Source: Gonocerus acuteangulatus (taxonomy: Eukaryota; Arthropoda; Insecta; Hemiptera; Coreidae). Taken from it: a DNA stretch of 64,000 bases. Position numbers and translations under genes: made by a program. The stretch lies in assembly GCA_946811695.1 (NCBI GenBank), contig OX328127.1, positions 48,747,774-48,811,773 of the forward strand, given 5' to 3'. Of this stretch, positions 23,052-33,451 are shown piece by piece. Positions within the stretch are counted from its first letter, which is position 1. Every line of letters starts with the position of its first letter. The notes beneath the pieces were generated by a model that was not told where the DNA came from, did no database searches, and worked only from the letters and a program-made list of their open reading frames with translations.

Positions 23052-23140
23052 GATTCGAAGACATTTTTCAAAATTTCTTTCATGAACTTTTTTTCTACAT
23101 ATGAGAGCTCATTAGCTTCATTCCTTCGGAAAGTGCTAAT
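23050..23140 (+). repeat. Microsatellite-flanking repeat, copy 1
   Basis: Shares TTTCTTTCATGA and CTTCGGAAAGTGCTAA with 25704-25770. In both places it sits directly 3' of a (TA)n tract, so the tract and flank probably moved as one repeat. Confidence 0.5.
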
Positions 23141-23199
23141 ACATTATTAAAAAATAAAGATATTAGAAAAAATATTACATATAAAAAATAAACTAAAAT

Positions 23200-24812
23200 A
23201 AAAGTCCGTCTCGCAGGAACTGCATCATCGTAGCGCGGTTCCGTTCATATCCCTGGTCTAATTTGGAAATATTAAAACAGAAGCAGTTATTATTTTGGTC
23301 CCACCAGTCTTTTTTTTTTTTTTAATTAATTATTATAATGGCGTGTCAACCCTTAAGGTCACTAACGCCATTCCTGTGGGTAGTAAAGTCTTGAAAGGTC
23401 ATGATTTACGATCTTACCTGGAAGGGTTGATAACTAGCACTAGGCTTGTAACTAGCACTAGGTCCCGCTAGTTACAAGGTCTTGGAATCTTGGAAATCTA
23501 TATTTCTAACAATAAATTGTTTTTGTTATTTTACTTAACCAGTTTTATTGTCAAATACATTATCCAACAATAAGCAATTAAAAAGTAACAAGGAGTAAAA
23601 CAGACAAAAAGAACCGTTCGAATAAACGAAATCAATTAATTTCAAGATTTAAGCACTTATTTCTCCGATTGACATCGCCTAATTAAAACTTTCTTCAGAA
23701 CCTTTTTTTGTAGAGCATTTAGTAAGCTTTCGAATGCTAACCATCCGCTTCACAAGATTGTCAACGGTTTTCGAGATACTAACGAAAGTATACAAAGTTG
23801 CCAAAACTTTTTTTGTCTGTTAATACTATATTTTATTCTAACCCTTCCTTTACTCTAAGAGTAACAAGAATTTCAACATAATAGTGTTGATGAAATTCGA
23901 ACCTGCAGAAAATGTTTCAACTGTATCCAATAATTCTAAGTACCAAAATCAAAGACAAACAACCCTCCCTAGGAAGGACGCTAGGCAGTTAAAAAGCTAT
24001 ATCTTGGAAATCCATATCTCTAACATTAAATTATTTTTCTTAATCTGTTTTATTTTCAAATACATTATCCAACTATAAGCAATTAAAAAATAACAAGGAA
24101 TAAAAAACAGACAAAAAGAACAGTTCGAATAAGCGAAATCAATTACTTTAAAGTTTTAAGCTCTTATTTCTCCGATTGACATCGCCTAATCAAAACTTTC
24201 ATTAGAACCTTTTTTTTAGAGCATTTAATAAGCTTTCTAATGGTATTCTTCCGTTTATCAAGATTCTCAACCTTTTTCGAGATATTAAGGAAAGTAAACA
24301 AAGTTACCAAAAGTTTTTATGTCTGTTAATAAAATATTTTATTCTAACCCTTCCTTAACTCCAAACGTAACCAAAATTTCAATATATTAGTTTTAATGAA
24401 AGTAGAACATGCAGAAAATGTTTCAACTGAATCCCTTGATTCTAAGTACCCAAACCAAAAACGGTATTCAAAAACTATTTTTCCAATTTTCCCGAAAACG
24501 GTTAAAGCTATCGCCTTGAAAGAGGTTTCATTCGTTTTCCTAGCCCAAGAAGCATATAAAACGAGTACTTACAAGCTTATGAACTCAAAAACGTAAGCGT
24601 TACGATTTTTTTTGCGCGAATTTCGCCCCAAACGCCATCTTCCAGTAGGCGGATTTTGCTGGTTAACGAACTTGACCTTTCAAATTAGACGAAAGATTTT
24701 TGTACCAACTTTAATCAAAATCGGACCATTCGTCTGGGAGTTACATTGCGTCATGAGATCAACCTTATAAGCGGGGTTCCTCCCTATGGGGGAGGGAGGA
24801 ACCGCGCTAAAA
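23200..24812 (+). mobile_element. DINE-like family H1, large copy
   Basis: The left end is AAAGTCCGTCTCGCAGGAAC; the right end is the hairpin block finishing GGAACCGCGCTAAAA. The right hairpin has 15-bp arms at 24770-24784 and 24794-24808 with one mismatch and a 9-nt loop. TAGCGCGGTTCC near the left end (23231-23242) is the inverse of GGAACCGCGCTA at the right end. An internal segment (about 23590-23960) is repeated directly at about 24090-24440. A SINE tail is nested at 23309-23470. Unlike other copies it lacks the internal TA tract. A 66-codon open frame recurs in the 35.8-kb copy but resembles no protein. No transposase is encoded, so it is non-autonomous. Confidence 0.8.
23309..23470 (-). 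mobile_element. SINE fragment nested in H1, with tail stem-loop
   Basis: The minus strand reads GGCGTTAGTGACCTTAAGGG, then ACACGCCATTATAATAATTAATTAAAAAAAA. AATGGCGT (23337-23344) pairs perfectly with ACGCCATT (23365-23372), an 8-bp stem. It is the same tail module as at 19161-19211 but with a compensated base pair. To the right are short duplications of CTAGTGCTAGTTAC-type sequence. H1 sequence resumes after about 23470, so the SINE inserted into H1. Confidence 0.6.
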
Positions 24813-25146
24813 TCGAATAAACATTTGAGTTGATATAATACAAGTTAAAGTATAAAACTTTCCTGTAAAGAGTATATTATACACAACAAAATTTAAAAAA
24901 AACTTGTCTGTCACACAATATGCGCATAACTATGCAAATCCCATTAGAAGGTGGGTAGTGTAAGCTGCATTCCTAAATAATTTGCTTAAAATAACCTAGA
25001 TAAAATAAAAACATAAATAGTTTTGCACTTTTATATTTGTGAAGTACACCTGTCTCAATGAGCAGCGCTCGTAGTGGTAGAAGTAACAACCAATGACCGA
25101 ACCGGTTTTGTGGCTTAGTTTAATTTTTACACAGTGCAGAGTAAAT
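24813..25146. other. No recognised feature
   Basis: AT-rich spacer between the H1 copy and a TA tract. Confidence 0.45.
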
Positions 25147-25156
25147 ATATATAATA

Positions 25157-25219
<63 letters not shown>
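25147..25219. repeat. (TA)n microsatellite
   Basis: TA tract with irregular TAA/TAT start; ends at the ACAGGGTGTCCC junction. Confidence 0.95.
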
Positions 25220-25222
<3 letters not shown>

Positions 25223-25640
25223 GGTGTCCCAGTATATGTGTCCACCCCCTTTTCCTCCTAGAGTTGTTGGAATTTCGAAATGAAACTTGGTAGGTCATAG
25301 TTATGTTGCATGAGGTTTCTTTTAAAGGTTTAGTTGACTTTGTAACATTCTCCAGTTTTTCTCCAGCGCATCTAACTCTTGATTTTCTAATGGCGGCAGG
25401 TATTTTTTATGACGAATTCTGATAGAAAATTTAATTTTTTGACTAATTTCTTTTGAGACATCTTTTGATCCGACGCACCGTTTGCGCGTAAAACGCAAAA
25501 AAAAACTGAAAAATATTGCCCTTTTGTAGACAAATTCCTATTTATCACTGAACCCAAGCCTTTTACGTAAAAACACCTCGATACAAACGTTGTAGCCTAT
25601 TAATTTTCCTTTCAGGTGATACCAAGATCAAAGTTTTAAT
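25219..25640 (+). repeat. Repeat beginning CAGGGTGTCCCA (unclassified)
   Basis: The start ACAGGGTGTCCCAGTATATG directly after a (TA)n tract is a common type of arthropod transposon terminus. The following sequence (CACCCCC, GTTGGAATTTCGAAATGAAAC) is not coding. The right boundary is set only by the next TA tract near 25647. There is no second copy here, so the class stays open. Confidence 0.45.
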
Positions 25641-25643
25641 ATT

Positions 25644-25646
<3 letters not shown>

Positions 25647-25703
<57 letters not shown>
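25647..25703. repeat. (TA)n microsatellite
   Basis: TA tract with one G at 25690. Confidence 0.95.
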
Positions 25704-25770
25704 GTTTCACAAATTCTTTCATGAGTTCAACCTCATCCTTCGGAAAGTGCTAACAATTGTTCTTTCGTGC
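25704..25770 (+). repeat. Microsatellite-flanking repeat, copy 2
   Basis: TTCTTTCATGAGTTC and CCTTCGGAAAGTGCTAA match 23050-23140; again directly 3' of a TA tract. Confidence 0.5.
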
Positions 25771-25792
25771 ATTAAAAAAGGAGAAATACAAA

Positions 25793-25845
25793 ATGGTGCT
25801 AATGACCATTGCCGTCAATACGTCTAAATAAATAAAAATGAAAAA
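25793..25845 (+). mobile_element. SINE 3' tail fragment
   Basis: GGTGCTAATGACCATTGCCG followed within a few bases by TACGTCTAAATAAATAAAAATG matches the tail module shared by the SINEs here, in plus orientation with an A-rich end. The head is not identifiable. Confidence 0.5.
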
Positions 25846-26243
25846 TCCATGAACGAACATTATAGTAAATATAACTTTACGCTCGTTGTATCTTGCAGCG
25901 TATTAATTTTCGCTTCGACATTTCCAGCTAGGGAGGTGTTGTGAGAAGATTTCTAGCAGATCATAAATCACAACAGATGAAAGACAACACGCCCTCGTCC
26001 ATTCGGACCTATCAGTTGCCTACAATTAATCACTTTGAAAATAATGACTCGTCGAAAATCATTTTGGTACATTAAGAGAATAGAAGCGATAAGGAGTAAC
26101 GACGAACATTGCACAAACAACGAAAAGGCATCGTCAGTGTATTTCAACGCATACCACCAGTGTATACCACACAATATAAACAACGCAAATTCAATATTTA
26201 CCTGATCAGCTGTTTATAAATATTAGTTTTTCTGATTTATCGA
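25846..26243. other. No recognised feature
   Basis: AT-rich; ends where LINE similarity begins. Confidence 0.4.
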
Positions 26244-26654
26244 ATGTGTAATGATTCAGAAAGGTCAATCAGGGTATCAACAGTTAATAATAATAACATG
26301 TTAACGGACCGTACTGTCCATCACAATAAACCGGACATTCTTATCATTGACAAGGGAAGTAAGTCAGCCGATATTATTGACTTCGCAGTCCCCAATAATG
26401 AGAATATCCGGAAATCCTATGCCGAGAAACTGAGCAATTATCAAGAGTTGGCCATAGACCTGAAAGACTTGTATAAGTTGGATTCCGCAAGGATAACAGC
26501 CCTCATAATCTCGACCAACGGGCTCATTCCGAAAACGACAATTGCTGCAAATGCCAACCTGAAACTATCGAAGGATCTCATTAAAAATGCCCAACAAGCT
26601 GTACTGCTTGATACCGCCAGAACGGTTAGGAAATTTTTAAATGAACGCCCGTAA
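26244..26654 (+). pseudogene. RLE-type LINE, C-terminal endonuclease domain (R2/R4-like)
   Basis: A 136-codon frame ending in TAA. Residues 28-47 carry NKPD, 14 residues, then D in IIDFAVP; this fits the PD-x(12-14)-D signature of the restriction-like endonuclease at the C-terminus of R2, R4/Dong and NeSL-type LINEs, which nicks the target for primed reverse transcription. A downstream SYAEKLSNYQELAIDLKDL segment fits the family's K/Y-rich helix, and IISTNGLIPK fits the later strand. The zinc knuckle and reverse transcriptase are absent, so this is a 5'-truncated copy. The chosen ATG is only the first in the open frame. A 3' untranslated part with C9 (26741-26749) follows to about 26760. R4/Dong-like is my best guess within the group. 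Confidence 0.7.
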
Positions 26655-27680
26655 AAAACAAAACAAGAAAATCAACAAAACAATTTTTTTCGGTTGGCAA
26701 CAGCCCCCGAAAGAATTTATCCCTGGAGACTGAGGAGAACCCCCCCCCCATAATAAAATAACTGAGGGTTTCGTAATAGCCATCCAGCACCAAGAGGCAT
26801 TATCCAGCAATTCCTACGACAACAAATATTATTAAATTTGAGTTAAATACCTAAGAGTAGTCAAACAACATACAGCCAACTATTAGGAATACATAAGAAA
26901 AGAATAAACATTTTAAGTATTCTGTAGTAAGTTTGTTTATTATTTCAATACTACAAGGTGATTTAAATGTTCATTCAATGCTATTGTTGATGCTGACTGA
27001 TGGGGAACTGAAGAGGAGGTTGTGATATCCAAAGTAGTATGCCAAAAAAAAATGAAGGCTGAACGTTTCAACCCCAATTGTCAACGTTTTTAGTTTTCAA
27101 GACCCGTACAAACAAAAAGAATGAATAATGCATTCCATATTTTCTCTGAATAAGCAAAATAAAAACAGAAGTTCAAAAACCTTACTCTAACCGCAAAGAA
27201 GATGAAAGAATAAGAAAAAAAAGTCTCGCTTCTGGATGGTTTATATTCAGAATATATCAAGCATTTATTTACTGAATCCTTTTCCTTGCGGAAACTATTA
27301 AACAAATTTACGTTGTGCATTAAATCTGACGTTAAATGCTTGCCTATACCTACGACAGCATAAATCATAGCAGGCATGATAAGTGAATAAAAATAAAAAG
27401 GAAATTAATATTTGATTTATGCTGATATAATTTAAATAAGGGTGTGTTACAAAATGTAGAAGAGATGGAGTTTGGTTAAACAGTTTTGTCATGATGGCAG
27501 CACCCTGCTGTTCCAAACTTGTGTTCTCTGTTCCGACTTCACTTCCACCGGAGATAATGGGATATGAAAATCACTTATGTTCTGCAAGCTGATTTTTCAA
27601 CATCACGACTCAAATGATTTTATAAGCATTGCACTATCTCTTGTTCTATTCATATATATGTGTGCGTGTGTATGTGTTTG

Positions 27681-27684
<4 letters not shown>
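26655..27684. other. LINE 3' flank, then no recognised feature
   Basis: 26655-26760 is the probable 3' untranslated part of the RLE LINE. From there to 27684 is AT-rich DNA with short open frames only. Confidence 0.45.

Positions 27685-27738
<54 letters not shown>
27661..27738. repeat. (TG)n(TA)n compound microsatellite
   Basis: Imperfect TG-rich start (TGTGCGTGTGTATGTG) then TA to 27738. Confidence 0.95.
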
Positions 27739-27740
<2 letters not shown>

Positions 27741-28103
27741 AAATTTAAGACATATGAAACACATCTTGAGATAAAAAAAATGGGTCTGATTGAAAAACGA
27801 TTGATTAAAAATGCCGTCTACCAGGAGCTGCTTACTTAAGCACATTCCTGAGAAAGGTGGTTATTAGAAGCCAAATTAATGAGCTTAAAAATAATCTTAA
27901 TAACTACAAAGTAAATAGATCCCAAGTTTATATTAGTAATTGAATTATTAATTTTTTTATTCAATTTCATTCAGGAGTAACTTTTTACTGGGGATTCCTC
28001 CCTCCCTCCATAGGTAGGAAAGCCGCTTATGACCTCATGACACAAGTCATGTTCGGAAGTGCCGACTTGAAAATTTCAAGTTTCAAATCCTATAACGGTG
28101 GTT

Positions 28104-28108
<5 letters not shown>

Positions 28109-28160
<52 letters not shown>
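28109..28160. repeat. (TA)n microsatellite inside H1
   Basis: TA tract at the usual internal site of the H1 family; a second short tract lies at 28467-28485 beyond the palindrome. Confidence 0.95.
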
Positions 28161-28163
<3 letters not shown>

Positions 28164-28190
28164 TTGTTTTAAGTTTCTTCGCTGGGGTTG

Positions 28191-28470
28191 ATATGATTGA
28201 TTTGTGAGACGGCTTCTCTCTCCAGCGGTGTTCTTCCTCTCCGTTGCGCAATATTTCGTCGGGTTCATCTCCGACTTCTTCGGGCTGCTATCTGTCGTCC
28301 TCGGTGGTTGTCAAGGGAATGACAACCACCGGTGGATGTCATTCCCTTGACAACCACCGAGGACGACAGATAGCAGCCCGAAGAAGTCGGAGATGAACCC
28401 GACGAAATATTGCGCAACGGAGAGGAAGAACACCGCTGGAGAGAGAAGCCGTCTCACAAATCAATCATAT
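28191..28470. repeat. Near-perfect 280-bp palindrome, 140-bp arms, no spacer
   Basis: Comparing the arms in ten-base blocks, 28191-28330 and 28331-28470 are reverse complements with a single mismatch (28326 against 28336) and meet with no loop. The palindrome is about half G+C, in contrast to its flanks. It sits between two TA tracts inside an H1 copy. An 11-bp direct repeat, GTTTCTTCGCT, occurs at 28173-28183 and 28491-28501. Frames running through the arms are mirror products and are not called as genes. It could be a foldback insertion, an expressed hairpin source or an assembly artefact. Confidence 0.9.
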
Positions 28471-28810
28471 ATATATATATATATACATTTGTTTCTTCGC
28501 TCTCTTACCGGCTCAAAAATAGTCCAATTCTGATGACATTTAGTAAAAAAAAATCTTTTGACAGATCAAGTTCGTTAACCAGCGTAATCCTTACGCCGGA
28601 ACATGGTTTTTGGAGCGGCATTCGCTCCAAAAAATTCGTAACGCTAAAGTTTTTGAGTTCATATGCTTGCAGGTACTCGATTTATAGGTCCCTTAACGTA
28701 AAAAAACGAATGAAACCATTTGTAAAGCGATATCTGCAACCATTTCCGAGAAATGAGTTTTGGAAAACTACTTTTCCAAACTAATTTTCAGTTTGGGTAC
28801 CCAGAATCGA

Positions 28811-30074
28811 TTGATTCAGTTGAAAATTGTTCCAATTGTTTAGATATTCATCTAATCTAAGATACTTAAATTTTATTTATAGACATAGATGTTAAATTTT
28901 AACATCGAATCCCTAGTTTCGTTGTCCTCAACGAATTTTTGTCTCTGTTTCCCTAACTATTTAATTGTTTTGTTTTTTTTAAAGGCATTTAACAGTAAAA
29001 TGGGCATTTTATTAAAACAAGGTAAGAAAATATAAAACATTGTTTTAGTGTTTCTAAGAGCTATATTTGGAAAACAAAATGGAGTAATTTCCGTTTAGGA
29101 TACAATCAGTGTCTTGTTGTTACTTCTCTTTAATATTTCATTCATATTTTTCACGAATGATTAAAACGCATCAATAAATTTTCTTTTGTTTTAAGTGTGT
29201 TAAACTCACGACCAGTACGGGTCGATTGGTCAATTTCGTTTCTGAGTAAAATGCAGTTAATTTATTATCATAACCAACCATTTTCTTTAGATGATTGGGG
29301 TGTAAGCCTTGTTTCTTTGCAACAAATTATTTATTTGTTTAGATTACTTTACGTATGTGCTTAGTTATGCATCTCCTACGTGGCGTATTCCGGAATAACA
29401 CATTTATTTAGAGGAACTGTCAAGCCCAAATATCATCACTATAAAAATGCCAGAATCACGATACCATGTCAACATTCGGCTGCAGTGTTCTCTATTAAAA
29501 TTTAATGAGCAGAAAGTATAGAAAAAGTGTGGGTTGAGTCGGAAAAAAAAGATGGAGCGCTGAAATAAACTAAAAGTAGAATCGATATTTATAAAAAAAA
29601 TCTCACTCCCGAAAGGGTCATCGGGTCAGCGACGGTCAGCATGTTAAATAGATCTAATAAATTAGCACAATCAGTTCTACTAATTTATTTACATGAACCA
29701 TGCAAAAATAAACTACACACTTAACTATGTACAAATACTAGCGTAAAACAGACAGATTGTTTAAAACTAATTTAACACTACGAAATAATCGTTATCTATC
29801 AACGTATGTAGTAATATTATAATTATTATACCCTAATAATATATATGTCTGATATCGCTATTGCACCTACCATATAAATAAATCATAATACAACTTAATC
29901 AAATATTATTAAATGTTTTAGAGCTGTATGGGTCGAAATTATTAACTTGAATCAAATTTACTAAGGAATTATATTATAATAAACAAGTTAAATTAATATT
30001 AGAAGATAACTAAATTTAAAGAAAAATGAGTATAAAAAAAATAATAAAAGGAAAATGAGCACCGTGAGAAATGA
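28811..30074. other. No recognised feature
   Basis: AT-rich DNA; nothing supported. Confidence 0.5.
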
Positions 30075-30386
30075 ATACAAAGAAAACTCAAATTTCTGAA
30101 AGATAAATGCGAAGATTTTATCAGATATGAAACAAACGATCAAATGCAGGCAGAAGCAATTGACATAGAGAAAACTGACACAAATGAAGAGAAATTAGAA
30201 AGAGTATATGGAAGTAGGAATTATATTGTACAAGGCTTGTGGTTCGGCACAAGAGGGAAGATCACAAAACCCACTAGTCACTTCCTTGAAACACTTGGAA
30301 TTGATACAAGCATGCTAGCTGTCCTCGAGGAATCAATTCGTGTTGATTCACTGCGAATTCTCAACAATTATATTTATGGGAGCTGA
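30075..30386 (+). pseudogene. Probable LINE polyprotein C-terminal fragment
   Basis: An open frame of 103 codons (first ATG at 30144). The part around YIVQGLWFGTRGKITKPT, followed about ten residues on by LGI and then a helix ending LRILNNYIYG, resembles the last segment of RLE-bearing LINE polyproteins (consensus like V-P---GARG-I-K-T---L--LGI, then a helix). An A-rich end follows at about 30460. The catalytic PD...D part is not present. The family is not certain; it differs from the RLE fragment at 26244-26654. It could also be part of an unrelated domesticated gene. Confidence 0.4.
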
Positions 30387-32484
30387 ACAGCTGCTGATCG
30401 TTCGGAGATTTACCGATCATCTGGAAATTTAATAAAATCAAAATCCCTCCCCCCAAAAAAAAAAATTAAATAGAGTTAGTAAAATCCTTTTTATTTCCTT
30501 CAATATTCTAAAACAATTATAAAACATTCCCAAATTAATTAAATACATTTTCTGTAGAATGATTAGCGGGCTGTGTTTAGTAGTAACCCATTTTACTTGG
30601 ACAACACTCCTTATTTCTTTAGAGAATAAAGCTTTTCTCTTTCTCTTCTGAGCTATAACTGAGCTAATTAACAATTATAGGTGTAGAAGTTACTAGCTCT
30701 TTGAATACTGCAGTATAGTGTCACTACGTGGCGTGTTAGTACACATTTACAGAAAAGCCGAAATTTCCTAATATACTTGTATTTATATATTTTTTATAAA
30801 TCTGCTCCTCGACTATGGTTTAGCTAGTACGTTTGTGCGACAAATGATTTTGACATAAGGTAAATGAAAATTACAAATAGGGTAAGTTTTCCTTTACCGA
30901 AATGGTTGCCAAGATAAATTATGCAGTTAAATTATTAGTCAACAAAATGAATAAATAAATAGAACATTTAAAACAATTAAAAATTGGTATTTGATCCACA
31001 GTTAGTTTAATACGTAAAATTTTGTTTTAGTTTAACATAATTTTCAAAATTATACATTTTGACTCGTGTAATTGTAGGATTTGTGTGTATATTTAAGGAG
31101 ATGGGTGTGATTCTATCAGAAATCTCCCGAAAAGTTAATGAAAAGCGCTGAGGATGAGTTGAACATTGTTGATAATGCTTATAAATAAAACTGAATATAG
31201 TGAATATAGAATACTTCATACGTACATATTTCATGCTCATGGGTCAAGTAAATGCAAGGTACGCAATGTTTGAATTTGATCCGAAGATTCTTTGATAAAA
31301 ACGTTTGGACTAAAGCTCTAATGTTTTGAATTAATCATATATTTTAAAATTAATCTTGTTTGTTGTGTTTTCGCATTAATTTGGCATTCTAGTTTATGTT
31401 TATGGTTAACCTTGCATGATGCCATAGATGCAACAGGCATGTCCTAAGGCTGGTTAAACAATGAATATGTTATCTTTCTGTGGCCTTCGAGGTAGGGCCA
31501 ATACATCTTGTATACATACACAAAAGAACCACTAAAATTTATTTGTTCTACGTTCACGTAAACCAAACAATTGTAACCAGCATAAAAGCCTTCCAGTTGC
31601 TTGACAGGTGACACTGCACACAGGTATCTCGCTATTTCAGTGAAACCTACCTCTTTGGAGCCCCAATGGCAGTGGTGATTTTCTACTGATGAGAAACACA
31701 GGAAAGTGAAGGTGGTCTCAAGTCAACGAACTGCGCCTATAGGCAAGTACCTACAATTGGACAAAAGATAGCACTTAGGCTCTTCAGTCTCCGTCTTTCA
31801 AGCCTCTTTCTGTATCTTAACTGTTTTTAGAAAGTGAAACCTAACAGCCTTTCAAAGTGCGTTGACTCTGAGCGAGGAAACTTGAATGTCAGTGAAACAC
31901 TCACAAATAAATGCTAATGCTAATATTCGTGTTAGTATTTTTTCGTTTTTCTCCATAAACGGAAGAAAAAATAATACAGCCAGCACAAAATGTGCTTGAT
32001 GCAACACTAAGAAGGCGAAGTTCTGATCACGAAAAAAATTTAATGGCTCATTGTGTGGGCTGCCAAATACTGCTTAAACACGTCTGTTTCCTATATTTTA
32101 TCAAATTTATTATGTGTAATGATTTCCGTAGTAAGTTTCGTTTATTTCTATGTTTGAGGTCATTTTTTTTTTCAAATTATTTATATTTTATTTTTTTTTC
32201 GTATAGCGTTTTTCGCTTACATTGAGTCCACAAATAAATCTGCACCCAAAATCCCTCTTATAGTCTAAGAGGCTTCAAGTGGTTTAACTCGACATAGTTC
32301 AAAAGTTGCTTATTTTTTTTTGTTTTTTGTTTTTTAAGCGAAGCTCATAATATTACATTTCAATATATTTTTTTGTGATAATAATGTGAAATAAATATCT
32401 ATTAATTAATTAGTAAATCTTAATAAAAAAATAATAAATTATCTCCTTCAACATTATAAAGGATTGTATAAAATACTAGCCGTT
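30387..32484. other. No recognised feature
   Basis: AT-rich to about 31360. From 31360 to 31990 the composition is more balanced with no repeat recognised; then T-rich DNA. Only short open frames. Confidence 0.45.
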
Positions 32485-33107
32485 ACCCGGCGTGCCATGC
32501 TACACCTACTTTCTGCATATAGAAAAGCATAAATAAATTAGAAACCAAATAAGTATTATTAAAATCTAATAACACGAATCTGTAACTGTTATGAACCCGT
32601 GGCCTCCCAACTGTGAGTCCTAGACGACTTTGACCTAACCTATAACACCCCCCGTATCAAGACATACATGTATACCAGGTTTCGTAAAAATTGGTCTAAC
32701 GGTGTGGATTTGTATAAGGGACAAGCATAAAGACGGACAGCTGGTAGATTTTTTTGACCTAGCCTACGGCACTCCCCAGATTAAGATCTACCTGTGTACT
32801 GAGTTTAGTCAAAATCGGACGAACGGTGTGGATTTGTATAAAGGACAAACATACAGACAGACAGCTGGTAGACGTTTTTGACTTAGCCTACGACACTCCT
32901 CAGATTAAGATCCACATGTGTACCGAGTTTAGTCAAAATCGGACGAACGGTGTGGATTTGTATAAGGGACAAACATACAGACAGACAGCTATAAGACGTT
33001 TTGACTTAGCCTACGACACTCCTCAGATTAAGATCTACATGTGTACTGAGTTTAGTCGAAATCGGACGAACGGTGAGGATTTGTATAAAGGACAAACATA
33101 CAGATGC
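32485..33107 (+). repeat. 124-bp tandem repeat, four units, with a leader
   Basis: Units start with TGACYTARCCTA at 32631, 32755, 32879 and 33002 (spacings 124, 124, 123). Each contains TTTAGTCAAAATCGGACGAA (TTTCGTAAAAATTGGTCTAA in the first) and GTGTGGATTTGTATAA-GGACAA. The first unit is the most diverged and the last three are close. A 5' leader ACTAGCCGTTACCCGGCGTG at 32477 resembles a common insect repeat start. The CAAAATCGGAC core also occurs in family H1. A 97-codon open frame spanning the units is a by-product of the repeat. Confidence 0.85.
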
Positions 33108-33188
33108 AATGATTTCTAAATAATAAACAATCAATAACTTAGTTATATAGAAGCACGACCTTAATTTTTTTTTATTTATTATTATTTT

Positions 33189-33232
33189 ATTTTTTTTACG
33201 GAGCTTCGACATCTAGGCCATTAGCAACGTCG
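33189..33232 (-). mobile_element. SINE 3' tail fragment
   Basis: Minus strand GCTAATGGCCTAGATGTCG then AAGCTCCGTAAAAAAAATAAA. It lies just beyond the poly(A) of the 5S-headed SINE, so that SINE probably inserted beside or into it. Confidence 0.55.
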
Positions 33233-33239
33233 ATAATTA

Positions 33240-33441
33240 TTTTTTTTTTTGTGTGTGTGTGTGTTTGACGGCGTATCAACATTAGGGCTATTAACGCTGG
33301 GCTGTCTACAGGTTGCCACCCTTTTCTCTAATGCCAAAAGCACGTGGTCGGCCACCCATTCAGGTTCTGGCCACGCCCGACGTTGCTTAAATTCGGTGAT
33401 CTACGGGAACCGGTGCATTCAACGTGGCTATGGCCGTTGGC
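33240..33441 (-). mobile_element. 5S-rRNA-derived SINE (SINE3-type), S3
   Basis: Read on the minus strand, 33441 down to 33333 follows 5S rRNA nearly end to end. It starts GCCAACGGCCATA and continues ACGTTGAATGCACCGGTTC, GATCACCGAA, TTAAGCAACGTCGGGC (box A region), GAATGGGTGGCC (box C region) and ends GTGCTTTTGGC. Differences from a functional 5S gene are spread along it. After the 5S part comes AGAAAAGGGTGGCAACCTGT, shared with S2, then the tail module AGCGTTAATAGCCCTAATGT with its stem-loop (33270-33274 with 33294-33298), a (CA)n stretch and poly(A) at 33240-33250. The gene-internal 5S promoter would drive pol III transcription. Confidence 0.9.
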
Positions 33442-33451
33442 TTTAATTATT

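Larger units (their letters stand above)
27986..28810 (-). mobile_element. DINE-like family H1, minus copy split by a palindrome
   Basis: Left: GGGGATTCCTCCCTCCCTCC and GGAAGTGCCGACTTGAAAAT match the H1 3' hairpin block and its flank in inverse orientation. Right: from about 28490 the sequence is the inverse of the H1 centre (GTTCGTTAACCAGC, TTTGAGTTCAT-TGC). Between them lie a TA tract and a 280-bp palindrome (28191-28470), inserted at the position where H1 normally carries its TA tract. The terminal hairpin has decayed. Confidence 0.65.

Noticed and set aside
24396..24596. 66-codon open frame nearly identical to one at 35800-36000
   Set aside because: Both lie inside copies of the same non-coding repeat H1; their similarity comes from the repeat. 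The compact and diverged copies do not keep the frame and no protein motif is visible.
32826..33119. 97-codon frame with repeated DLAYDTPQIKI units, resembling a repeat protein
   Set aside because: It is a product of a 123/124-bp DNA tandem repeat; unit length is not a multiple of three throughout, and the first unit has stops.
33333..33441. A functional 5S rRNA gene
   Set aside because: Substitutions lie in both promoter boxes and helices, and it is fused to a SINE body and poly(A).
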